64,000 bases of DNA, from NCBI RefSeq assembly GCF_000738775.1, contig NZ_JPOC01000021.1, positions 62,001 to 126,000 on the forward strand, in the 5' to 3' direction. How positions within the stretch are numbered: the stretch's first letter is position 1; each line of letters starts with the position of its first letter. Below the pieces are notes generated by a model, which saw only the letters and a program-made list of their open reading frames with translations, ran no database searches and was not told the origin of the DNA. This DNA comes from Prescottella defluvii (lineage in GTDB: Bacteria > Actinomycetota > Actinomycetes > Mycobacteriales > Mycobacteriaceae). Positions 26,822-34,505 of the stretch are shown here, piece after piece. Made by a program: the position numbers and the translations under genes.

Positions 26822-27745
26822 ATGCAGGTCGGTCTGAACATTCTCGGCGCCGAAAACCTCTACGCCGGACGGATCCGCCCGGTGCTCGACGTCGCCGCCG
26901 CCGCGGACCGCGCGGGAGTCGACATGATCTCCACCGGCGATCACATCGGTTTCAACGCGGATGCGCACGCGGAACGCGTTCGCACCCATGGCTTCCCGTT
27001 CCCGATCGAACACGACTGGTACGAACCGCTGTCACTGCTGTCGTCGGTCGCCGCCGTCACCGAGCGGGCACTGCTCAACGTTTCGGTGCTGATCGCGACG
27101 GTGCGGCCGCCGGTGCTGCTGGCCAAGCAGATCGCCACCCTCGACCGACTGTCCGAGGGCCGGGCCGCGATCGGCATGGGTGTCGGCTGGCAGGAGGCCG
27201 AGTACACGGCCACCAACATGCCGTTCGACGCCCGCTTCGGCCGCATGGAGGACACCGTCCGCGCGTGCCGTGAGCTGTGGACCCAGGCGCCGGCCACCTT
27301 CCAGGGCCGCGAGTTCTCCTTCGAGGACTTCCACGCCCGGCCTCTGCCCGTGCAGGAGCGAGTTCCGGTGATCTTCGGGTTCGGCCCGAGTCAGCGCAAC
27401 TTCGATCGCATTGCCCGTATCGCCGACGGCTGGACCGTGAACCCCGCCGACATGCAGACGTTCTCGGACAGCGTCACCCTCCTGCGTGACACCTTCGAGG
27501 CGCACGGTCGCGACCCTCACTCCCCCATCGTCCAGGTGTCGGTCGCCCCCGAACGCCGCGACGACGGAAGCGTCGATCTCGACGCCACCGCCGACAAGGC
27601 CCTGTCCTGGCATGCCGCCGGCGCAACCGTCGCAGTGTTCCGACCGGCCACGTTCTGCACAGCGGGAGAAGAGGTTCCGCAGCTGATCGAGTGGGCGGTA
27701 GGACTGAAGTCCACGGCCGGAACCACGCAGGAGGCAGCACGATGA
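26822..27745 (+). CDS. LLM-class (F420-dependent type) oxidoreductase
   Basis: Luciferase-like TIM barrel, 307 residues, of the group that in mycolate actinobacteria usually uses cofactor F420. Typical segments: DMISTGDHIGF, LNVSVLIATVRPPVLLAKQIATLDRLSEGRAAIGMGVGW and RIADGWTVNP. AGGAG lies just before the ATG. Its stop overlaps the next SnoaL-like gene by 4 bp. A second LLM-SnoaL pair sits at 53896-55324, so the two proteins may act together, for example reduction or oxidation coupled to a dehydration. Confidence 0.87.
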   Translation: MQVGLNILGAENLYAGRIRPVLDVAAAADRAGVDMISTGDHIGFNADAHAERVRTHGFPFPIEHDWYEPLSLLSSVAAVTERALLNVSVLIATVRPPVLLAKQIATLDRLSEGRAAIGMGVGWQEAEYTATNMPFDARFGRMEDTVRACRELWTQAPATFQGREFSFEDFHARPLPVQERVPVIFGFGPSQRNFDRIARIADGWTVNPADMQTFSDSVTLLRDTFEAHGRDPHSPIVQVSVAPERRDDGSVDLDATADKALSWHAAGATVAVFRPATFCTAGEEVPQLIEWAVGLKSTAGTTQEAAR

Positions 27746-28266
27746 CGACGGTGGACAGGGACACGGCGATCGCCGAACTGCTCGACAAGCAGGCCATCTA
27801 CGAAGTGATCATGCGCTACTGCCGCGGAATCGACCGCCTCGACTTCGACCTCGTCCGCGAGACCTACCACCCCGGCGCTGTCGACCACCACACCGGATTC
27901 GACGGTGGCATCGACGATTTCATCGCCTGGGTGGAGCCGAAGCTTCGCGCGATCGGCGGCACCATGCACCACATCGGCAACCACCTCGTCGAGCTGCACG
28001 GCGACTTCGCGATCAGTGAGGCCTACTCGACGGCGGCCCACTGGGGCGGCGGCGAGGGCATCGGCATGGTCAACTTCACCAGCGGCTGCCGCTACGTCGA
28101 CCTCATGGAACGCCGCGACGGCAAGTGGGGCATCGCCGAGCGCTGGGCGGTTCGCGAATGGACCCGCTCCGACGCCGGCCGTCTCACCCTCCCGGAGAGC
28201 GACGGACCGCGTGGTCGCCGGGACGGTACCGATCCGCTCGACGCCCTCCGCGACCGACTGGGCTGA
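27742..28266 (+). CDS. SnoaL-like (NTF2-fold) protein
   Basis: SnoaL_4 protein of 174 residues. Tyr26 and Asp31 (RYCRGID) and His76/77 (TMHHIGN) form the same Tyr-x4-Asp...His layout as the other SnoaL-like proteins here. ATG at 27742 overlaps the LLM stop (ATGA). The C-terminal tail after about residue 150 is polar and probably disordered. Candidate hydroxysteroid dehydratase or isomerase. Confidence 0.82.
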   Translation: MTTVDRDTAIAELLDKQAIYEVIMRYCRGIDRLDFDLVRETYHPGAVDHHTGFDGGIDDFIAWVEPKLRAIGGTMHHIGNHLVELHGDFAISEAYSTAAHWGGGEGIGMVNFTSGCRYVDLMERRDGKWGIAERWAVREWTRSDAGRLTLPESDGPRGRRDGTDPLDALRDRLG

Positions 28267-28297
28267 GGCGCTCGGCCCGGCGTGCTGTACTGGGGCC

Positions 28298-29026
28298 GTG
28301 TACCGCGAGCGCCCGTCACGCATGATTCCCGGTGCGACCGTCTGGCACACGGTCCGTTCGCCGGACGGAACGGTGCTGCCTGACGGCTGCATGGATCTCG
28401 TGTGGCGGGACGGCGCGGTCCTGGTAGCCGGGCCCGACACCCGGCCGTTCACCGTCACCGCGTCATCGGACCCCGGCGTGGGCGTCCGGTTCCCGCCCGG
28501 CCTGCTCCCCCACCTGCTGGGCGTCCCGGCCACTGACCTGCGTGACCAGCGGGTACCGCTCGCCGACGTCGTCGGCGGGCGGGGCGCCGCGGCCCTCACC
28601 GCGTCGGATCCTCTAGAGGCCGCAGCGGCATTCGAGTCCTTCGCGGTGGGGCGACTGGCGGAGTCCGGGGAGCCGGACCCGGTCGTGACGGTCGCCGCCC
28701 ACCTGCTCGGGACGGGAGGGTCCGTAGCCGCCGTCGCCGAGGCCACCGGCATGTCGGCCCGCGCGCTGCACCGCCTCGGCAATCGCAGCTTCGGCTACGG
28801 ACCCAAGACCCTGGCCGGCATCCTGCGTCTCGCACGCGCCCGCAGCCTGGCTGCGCGCGGCATCCCGTCGGCTGTCGTGGCGGCCCGGTGTGGCTACGTG
28901 GATCAGAGCCACCTCATCCGCGAGTCCCGTCGCATCACGGGAAGCCCGTTCGGCGAACTCCGTCAGGACGGCAGCGGTGCGAACAGGTCGACGCCGTTGC
29001 CGTCGGGGTCCGTGATCGTCGCGTAG
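28298..29026 (+). CDS. AraC-family transcriptional regulator
   Basis: Regulator of 242 residues from GTG 28298 (ATG 28322 is an alternative). The N-terminal half (LPDGCMDLVWRDGAVLVAGPDT) is the sensor type often paired with AraC DNA-binding domains. The C-terminal half holds two helix-turn-helix units (SVAAVAEATGMSARALHRL and PSAVVAARCGYVDQSHLIRESRRITG). The last 21 codons overlap the convergent VOC gene on the other strand. Target genes unknown; it may control the upstream LLM-SnoaL unit. Confidence 0.82.
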   Translation: MYRERPSRMIPGATVWHTVRSPDGTVLPDGCMDLVWRDGAVLVAGPDTRPFTVTASSDPGVGVRFPPGLLPHLLGVPATDLRDQRVPLADVVGGRGAAALTASDPLEAAAAFESFAVGRLAESGEPDPVVTVAAHLLGTGGSVAAVAEATGMSARALHRLGNRSFGYGPKTLAGILRLARARSLAARGIPSAVVAARCGYVDQSHLIRESRRITGSPFGELRQDGSGANRSTPLPSGSVIVA

Positions 29027-29352
29027 CGCTGTCCCCACGGGGCGTCGAACGGCTCGACCTCGGCGTGCCCGGCCGCGGCGAGCTTCGCCCACACCGCATC
29101 CACCTCGGCGGGACTGCTGCACTCGAACGCGAGCGAGACCCGGGCGTCACCGGTGGGCGCGGTGTAGGGACCACCGAAGGACTCGACGACCTCGACGGTG
29201 TCCCACATCAGGCGGACCCCGCCGGCGACGACCTCGACGTGCGGCTGCGACTCGATGTCCGCGGGGATGTCGAGACCGAGGAGACGGTAGAACCGCAGCG
29301 ACGCCGCGAGATCCGTCGTCACCAATCCGATTGCGTTCAGCTGAGGAGTCAT
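28963..29352 (-). CDS. VOC/glyoxalase-superfamily protein
   Basis: Single-domain vicinal-oxygen-chelate protein, 129 residues, with the glyoxalase/bleomycin-resistance pattern (IGLVTTDLAASLRFYRLLGL at the start and GQRYATITDPDGNGVDLF at the end). Start at the ATG 29352. Its 3' end overlaps the convergent AraC gene by 64 bp. The general family cannot be narrowed to an enzyme activity. Confidence 0.82.
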   Translation of the reverse strand: MTPQLNAIGLVTTDLAASLRFYRLLGLDIPADIESQPHVEVVAGGVRLMWDTVEVVESFGGPYTAPTGDARVSLAFECSSPAEVDAVWAKLAAAGHAEVEPFDAPWGQRYATITDPDGNGVDLFAPLPS

Positions 29353-29405
29353 GGTGGCCACGCTAGCTGTCCCCGGCGCCCGGCGATTGGATGTTTCGGA
29401 CAGGG

Positions 29406-30323
29406 TCAGCCCTGGGACCCGCCGCGCATCGCGGACAACATCGCGAGCGGGGCCCCGACGTCGTGCTCGTCGAACGCGGTGAGCACCGCCTGCGTGATGT
29501 GCCGCTGCACCGCCCACTGCAGCCCCGGCTTGACCCGAGCGGTCAGCCGCAGCATCACGGCCTCGGCCGTCACGCTGTTGACGCCGAGCATCTGGGGCCG
29601 TTCGAGGACCGCGTCGGCGATCACGTCGTCCTCGGTGGCCTCGATGGCGGCGGTGAGCGCGATCTCGGTGGCCCGCGGCACCGCCGCACTGTGCGCGATC
29701 GGCAGATCGATCACCGCGACGGCATGGCCCTGGCTCATGTTGCCGACCCGCGCGATCTCGCCGTTGCGGCAGTACCAGAGTGTCCCGTTGAGGTCCCGGA
29801 TCGTGGTGACCCGCAGACCCACCGTCTCCACGGTCCCGACGGCCTCGCCGACGTCGATGATGTCGCCCACCCCGTACTGATCCTCGAGCAGCATGAACAT
29901 GCCGGTGAGGAAGTCGCGCACCAGGTTCTGTGCGCCGAAGCCCAGCGCGACGCCGACCACGCCCGCGGACGCGACGAGCGGCGCGACGTTGACGCTGAAG
30001 ACCGTGAGGATCTGCAACACACACCACGTGAGGGTCACGATCGAGACCCCGGATTTCAGCACGGACCCGATGGTGCGGGCCCGTTGCGCCCGCCGCGCTG
30101 CGGCGACGGCGTCGCGTGTGCCCACCGGGAGACGCTCCTTGAGCGGCCGCAGCAGCCGAGGCTCGCCACCGGATCTGTCGCGCGTGGCCCGATCGATCAG
30201 GCGGTTCAACACGAAGCGCAGGACGAGGGCGACCACGATGTAGACCGCGATCTCGATGGGCCGCTCGACCAACCATGTCTGCGCACTGTCGGACAGTTCG
30301 ATTGCAGTGGTTTCGTACGTCAT
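29406..30323 (-). CDS. MscS-family mechanosensitive ion channel
   Basis: Small-conductance mechanosensitive channel homologue, 305 residues. Hydrophobic helices occur at about 25-42 (EIAVYIVVALVLRFVL), at about 88-108 and at the pore helix VAPLVASAGVVGVALGFGAQ, followed by the family's NLVRDFLTGMFMLLEDQYGVGDIIDV and a cytoplasmic beta domain. It acts in osmotic pressure release. It does not look connected to the steroid genes. Confidence 0.9.
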   Translation of the reverse strand: MTYETTAIELSDSAQTWLVERPIEIAVYIVVALVLRFVLNRLIDRATRDRSGGEPRLLRPLKERLPVGTRDAVAAARRAQRARTIGSVLKSGVSIVTLTWCVLQILTVFSVNVAPLVASAGVVGVALGFGAQNLVRDFLTGMFMLLEDQYGVGDIIDVGEAVGTVETVGLRVTTIRDLNGTLWYCRNGEIARVGNMSQGHAVAVIDLPIAHSAAVPRATEIALTAAIEATEDDVIADAVLERPQMLGVNSVTAEAVMLRLTARVKPGLQWAVQRHITQAVLTAFDEHDVGAPLAMLSAMRGGSQG

Positions 30324-30494
30324 CCCCGCCGACCCTACGGAAGGTCCGGACTCTCGGCACGGCACCGCGGGCACGCCGCCCGACCACACGACCCGGCGGG
30401 GACGGCGGGGCGGCGGGGGCGAATCCATCCGTTTCGGCCCCTGCGAGAGCCCTGTCGTGTTTCATTCTCCAGACCAACGGAAGGAGCTCGAAAC

Positions 30495-30863
30495 ATGTTG
30501 AAAAACTCGACGACCCGCCGGTCGCGGCTGCGACCCGCGCTGGGAGTCGGTGTGTCGGCAGCGGCAGCGGCGGCGCTGTTCGTTCTGACCCCGGGTACGG
30601 CCGGCGCCGACGTGGTGGTGCCCGAACCGGACCCCTTCGGCTCGCTCGGTAGCGCCTTCATCGCGCCGGCCGACGGAATACAGATGCTGCTCGGGCAGTT
30701 CGGCACCACCACCGGCAGCGTTCGCATCGTGGTCGGCGGTCAACCGGCCACCGGTAGCCTCGGCAGCCTGGGCCTGGGCAGCAGCACCGGCAGCCTCGGC
30801 AGCACTTCCACGGGCAGCTTCGGCAGCTCCTACGGCAGCGTGACCGACTCCCCCTTCAGCTGA
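30495..30863 (+). CDS. Small secreted Gly/Ser/Leu-rich protein
   Basis: Protein of 122 residues with a Sec signal peptide: basic start (MLKNSTTRRSRLRP), Ala-rich core and likely cleavage after AGA. The mature part ends in a low-complexity tail made of short GSLGS, GSTGS and GSFGS units. AAGGAG precedes the ATG. I do not recognise the family. A similar SLGS-rich stretch occurs just after the signal peptide of the mycolyltransferase-like protein at 45480-46676, which suggests a shared wall-facing linker. Confidence 0.75.
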   Translation: MLKNSTTRRSRLRPALGVGVSAAAAAALFVLTPGTAGADVVVPEPDPFGSLGSAFIAPADGIQMLLGQFGTTTGSVRIVVGGQPATGSLGSLGLGSSTGSLGSTSTGSFGSSYGSVTDSPFS

Positions 30864-30888
30864 GCGGGGAGTCGGCACGGGACCTTCG

Positions 30889-31677
30889 TCAGTCCACCTG
30901 CGGCGCCCACTGGACGCCGTTGATGTGTCCGCCACCGTCGACGAACAGCGTGTTGCCGGTGACGTAGCGCGAGTCGTCGCTCGCGAGGAACGTGGCGACC
31001 GGCCCGATGTCGTCGAGTGGGTCTCCGACACGGCCCATCGGGTTGGCCGACGCCATCGACGCCGCCATCTGCGGATTGGCCTCGGCCACCCGACGGTACG
31101 CCTCGCTCTGCGCGCCCGGGCAGATCACGTTGCAGCACACCTGCTTCGGCGCCCACTCGCGGGCGGCGGTGCGGGTGAGGCTGCGCAGTGCCTCCTTGGC
31201 AGCGTTGTAGTGCACCGAGTACATGTGTGCGTTCACGCCGTTGAGGCTGGCCAGGTTGATGACCCGACCGGTGCCGTGCTTCTCGAGCTCGGGCAGCGCG
31301 CGCTGCATCGCCCAGAACGCGGCCATCACGGCCATGTCGAACCCGCCACGCAACTGCTCGTCCGTCATGTTCTCGAACCGCGCGAAACCCGTACTGCGCC
31401 AAGCATTGTTCACCAAGATGTCGAGGCGGCCGAACCGGTCGACGGCGCTGTCGACCATCGCATGCACCTGGCCCTTGTCGGTGATGTCGGTGTGCTGGAA
31501 CTCGGCCTCGACGCCCCACTCCTCCCGGAGCCACCGCGCCGTCGACTCACCCGCGACCTCGTCGATCTCCGCGACCAGCACGTTCGCACCCTCACGCGCG
31601 AACGCGCCCGCGATGCCACGGCCGATACCCATACCGGCACCGGTGACGATCGCGGTCCTACCTTCGAGCTTTCCCAC
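30889..31677 (-). CDS. Short-chain dehydrogenase/reductase (SDR)
   Basis: SDR of 262 residues, GTG start at 31677 with GGGGAG upstream. Cofactor motif TGAGMGIG, NNAG replaced by NNAW, catalytic Tyr-Lys in YNAAK, C-terminal DDSRYVTGNTLFVDGG. Downstream end of side-chain module B, separated from the thioesterase gene by a dispersed palindromic repeat. May act as hydroxysteroid or hydroxyacyl-CoA dehydrogenase; related to the SDRs at 10897-11658 and 58303-59055. Confidence 0.85.
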   Translation of the reverse strand: MGKLEGRTAIVTGAGMGIGRGIAGAFAREGANVLVAEIDEVAGESTARWLREEWGVEAEFQHTDITDKGQVHAMVDSAVDRFGRLDILVNNAWRSTGFARFENMTDEQLRGGFDMAVMAAFWAMQRALPELEKHGTGRVINLASLNGVNAHMYSVHYNAAKEALRSLTRTAAREWAPKQVCCNVICPGAQSEAYRRVAEANPQMAASMASANPMGRVGDPLDDIGPVATFLASDDSRYVTGNTLFVDGGGHINGVQWAPQVD

Positions 31678-31699
31678 AACGCACTCCCCTCGATGTAAG

Positions 31700-31750
31700 A
31701 GCTGAAGGGTCCCTTCACACGCGCACAGCGCACGAAGGGACCCTTCAGCT
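31700..31750. repeat. Dispersed palindromic repeat, copy 1
   Basis: Seventeen-bp arms (AGCTGAAGGGTCCCTTC and its complement) around a 17-base loop; each arm is itself nearly palindromic. A second copy with a different loop lies at 55332-55382. It lies after the thioesterase stop and may also terminate transcription. Confidence 0.7.
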
Positions 31751-31760
31751 GACAGGCGAA

Positions 31761-32411
31761 CTACCTCGGACGCGGGACCGATGCGTCGATGAACAGTCCC
31801 TGCACCGAGACGCACACGTCGCCGGCGGCGTTCTTGATGTCGCCGACCGTGTGGATCTTGCGGCCCTCCACCGATTCCTGCTTGCCGGTGATGGTCAGTT
31901 CCTCGAACAGCGGCGTCGGACGGTGGTAGCGCACGTTGAGTTGCGCGGTCATGCCGGCCTGGCCGCCCCACGCGTTCGCGACGCCGAGGACGTGATCGAG
32001 GAGCAGCGCGGAGACGCCGCCGTGCACGCACCCGGGCGGGCCCTGGTACGGCAGGTTCAGCGTCACGACGCCCTGCACCGAACCGTCCCCGAGTCCCTCG
32101 AGGACGAGCGGCGGTGCGATCGCGTTCTCGGGGCCCGTGATCGGGTCGTGCCGGGTGACGCCCTCGCCGCTCCACATGTCGACCATCCGGTCGGCCACCT
32201 CGGGAGCGTGCTCCTCGAGATGGTCGGCGATGCTGTTCAACTCCTCCGCGACGCGGTCGAGGTTCGCGTTTCCGCGATCGGTGCGCAGCATCGCGTCGAT
32301 CACGCGACGGGCCGCGGCGGTCGCGCGGTCCACCGGCGCATCCTGCGGCGCCGACGTCAGGACGGTGCCGTGCGGGTGGGTGTGGGTGGTGGGGTGGTCC
32401 CCGGTCTTCAC
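31761..32411 (-). CDS. Hotdog-fold acyl-CoA thioesterase
   Basis: PaaI/4HBT-type thioesterase, 216 residues. The active-site region PGCVHGGVSALLLDHVLG is characteristic; the first 90 residues form a His/Thr-rich start and a helical extension. GTG start at 32411 overlaps the ChsH3-like stop by 4 bp (GTGA). It would release CoA from stalled or surplus acyl-CoA intermediates of the pathway; the substrate is inferred from context only. Confidence 0.82.
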   Translation of the reverse strand: MKTGDHPTTHTHPHGTVLTSAPQDAPVDRATAAARRVIDAMLRTDRGNANLDRVAEELNSIADHLEEHAPEVADRMVDMWSGEGVTRHDPITGPENAIAPPLVLEGLGDGSVQGVVTLNLPYQGPPGCVHGGVSALLLDHVLGVANAWGGQAGMTAQLNVRYHRPTPLFEELTITGKQESVEGRKIHTVGDIKNAAGDVCVSVQGLFIDASVPRPR

Positions 32412-33280
32412 GAACGAACCTCCATGGTGGCGTGGGTCAGCACCGGCTGGCCCTCGCGCTCCGGACAGGTGGCGAGCAGGGTCAGGGTGTCCCCGTCCTG
32501 CCAGACGGAGGTCTCGATGGTCTCACCCGGGTAGATCGAGCCCGCGAACCGGACCGAGAAGTTCTGCACCCGAGTCGGGTCGCCACCGAGGACGCCGTCG
32601 ACGACGGCCTTGCAGACCACGCCGTACGACGCGAGCCCGTGCAGGATGGGGCGGTCGAAGCCGGCCATCTGCGCGAACGCCGGGTCGGCGTGCAGCGGGT
32701 TCATGTCGGCGCTGAGCCGGTACACGAGGGCCTGCTGCGTGCTGGTCGGCGAGACCAGCACCTTGTCGGCCTCCCGCTCGGGGACGGCGTTCACCGCGTC
32801 CGGTCCGGCCTCGCCGCCGAACCCGCCCTCGCCGCGCGCCCAGATCTGCATTCCCGTGGTCCACAACGGGTTTCCGTCGAGGTCCGTCGCGGACTGCTCG
32901 AGCACGATCATCGCGGCCTTGCCCTTGTCCCACACGTCGGCGACCCGCGACGACACCAGCGCCGATCCCGACGTCGGGATCGGGGCGTGCAGGGTCAACG
33001 ACTGACCGGCGTGCAGGATCTTGCGCAGGTCGATGTCGATGCCGGGCATGTTCATGCCGGCCGGCTTCAGCGTGCCGGCCGAGACGCCCTGGCCCGCGAC
33101 CATCGCGAACGTCGGCAGGACCCGCAGGCCCTTCTCGTAGACCCAGCCGAGTTCCGCGGGGTCGAGCGAGTTCACGCCCGCACCCAGACCCAGGTGATAG
33201 AGCAGGACGTCGCGCTCGGTCCAGTTGGCCTCGCGCACGGTCGGTTCGGCCGACAGTGCGGCCTTCACATCGATGGGCAT
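32408..33280 (-). CDS. chsH3: ChsH3-like double-hotdog enoyl-CoA hydratase
   Basis: MaoC-type hydratase of 290 residues. It matches M. tuberculosis ChsH3 in length and in order of motifs: VLPTFAMVAGQ, DVWDKGKAAMIVLE, ARGEGGFGG, and the catalytic YRLSADMNPLHADPAFA with Asp and His intact. ChsH3 hydrates C24 steroid enoyl-CoAs in cholesterol side-chain beta-oxidation; the same step is expected here. GGAGT before the ATG. Neighbours on both sides overlap. Confidence 0.87.
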   Translation of the reverse strand: MPIDVKAALSAEPTVREANWTERDVLLYHLGLGAGVNSLDPAELGWVYEKGLRVLPTFAMVAGQGVSAGTLKPAGMNMPGIDIDLRKILHAGQSLTLHAPIPTSGSALVSSRVADVWDKGKAAMIVLEQSATDLDGNPLWTTGMQIWARGEGGFGGEAGPDAVNAVPEREADKVLVSPTSTQQALVYRLSADMNPLHADPAFAQMAGFDRPILHGLASYGVVCKAVVDGVLGGDPTRVQNFSVRFAGSIYPGETIETSVWQDGDTLTLLATCPEREGQPVLTHATMEVRS

Positions 33281-34494
33281 TACGACTCCGTAGAAGACTT
33301 AGAGATGGTCCCGGCCCGGTACAGCGTGACGACGCACGCACCACCGAGGCCGAGGTTGTGCTGCAGACCCACGCGGGCGCCGTCGACCTGACGGGCGTCG
33401 GCCTGGCCGCGCAGTTGCCAGGTCAGCTCGGCGCACTGCGCCAGGCCGGTGGCGCCGAGCGGGTGACCCTTCGAGATGAGACCGCCGGACGGGTTGACGA
33501 CCCACTTGCCGCCGTACGTGGTGGCGCCGGACTCGACGAGCTTGCCGCCCTCCCCCGGCTCACACAGGCCGAGGCCCTCGTACGTGATGATCTCGTTGAT
33601 CGCGAAGCAGTCGTGCAGTTCGATGACGTCGACGTCGTCGATCGTCAGGCCCGACTCGCCGAACACCTGCGCTGCAGCGGCCCGCGTCATCGGCGCACCG
33701 ACGACGTCGATCATCGACTGGTCGTCGAACGCCTCCGCGGTGTCCGTCGTGAGCGCCTGCGCGACGATCTCGACGGCCTGGTCCTCGAGACCGTGCTCGC
33801 GCACGAAGCGCTCGCTGACCACGATCGCGGCACCCGCGCCGTCGGAGGTGGGCGAGCACTGCGAACGGGTGAGCGGTGCGTGGATCATCTTGTCGTCCAA
33901 CACCTGTGCCAGCGTGTACTCGTCGCGGAACTGCGCGTACGGGTTGTTCACCGAGTGCTTGTGGTTCTTCACCGCGACGGACGCGATCTGCTCGGCGGTG
34001 GTGCCGTAGCGCTCCATGTGCTCGAGCGCGGCATTGCCGAACAACTGCGCCGTCATGGGGCCGCGGCCCCACTCGTGCTTGGCGGTCATCACCTTCAGGT
34101 GGTCGTCGAGGGTGGAGACCTTCGGCATCTCACCGGTGCCGGAGAGCGCCGTCTTGGTCATCTTCTCGAAGCCCACCGCGAGGGCGACGTCGACGAGACC
34201 GCCCTGCACCCACTCCCGCGCCATCATCAGCGCCGACGAACCGGTGGCGCAGTTGTTGTTGACGTTGAAGATCGGGATGCCGGTCAGGCCCGTCTCGTAC
34301 AGCGCGCGCTGGCCGGCGGCCGACGGCTGGAAGACGTACCCGACGGCGGCCCGCTGCACCTGGTCGTACGAGATCCCCGCATCGGCGAGCGCGGCACCGA
34401 CGGCCTCGGAGACCATGTCCGGGTACTCCCAGTCACGCGATTCGATCTTCTCGAACCTGGTCATGCCGACGCCGACGACGAAGGTGCGATTCAT
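33280..34494 (-). CDS. SCP-x type thiolase/lipid-transfer protein
   Basis: Thiolase-superfamily protein, 404 residues, of the Ltp/SCP-x group. The nucleophile region reads [13 protein letters not shown] and the His loop is complete ([10 protein letters not shown]), so unlike the Ltp2-like protein it should be a true thiolase; the C-terminal GLGGAC carries the second Cys. It would cleave a 3-oxoacyl-CoA of the steroid side chain. The ATG at 34494 is used, but a GTG at 34509 overlapping the upstream stop is possible. Confidence 0.85.
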   Translation of the reverse strand: MNRTFVVGVGMTRFEKIESRDWEYPDMVSEAVGAALADAGISYDQVQRAAVGYVFQPSAAGQRALYETGLTGIPIFNVNNNCATGSSALMMAREWVQGGLVDVALAVGFEKMTKTALSGTGEMPKVSTLDDHLKVMTAKHEWGRGPMTAQLFGNAALEHMERYGTTAEQIASVAVKNHKHSVNNPYAQFRDEYTLAQVLDDKMIHAPLTRSQCSPTSDGAGAAIVVSERFVREHGLEDQAVEIVAQALTTDTAEAFDDQSMIDVVGAPMTRAAAAQVFGESGLTIDDVDVIELHDCFAINEIITYEGLGLCEPGEGGKLVESGATTYGGKWVVNPSGGLISKGHPLGATGLAQCAELTWQLRGQADARQVDGARVGLQHNLGLGGACVVTLYRAGTISKSSTES

Positions 34495-34505
34495 GTTCGT
34501 GCAAC

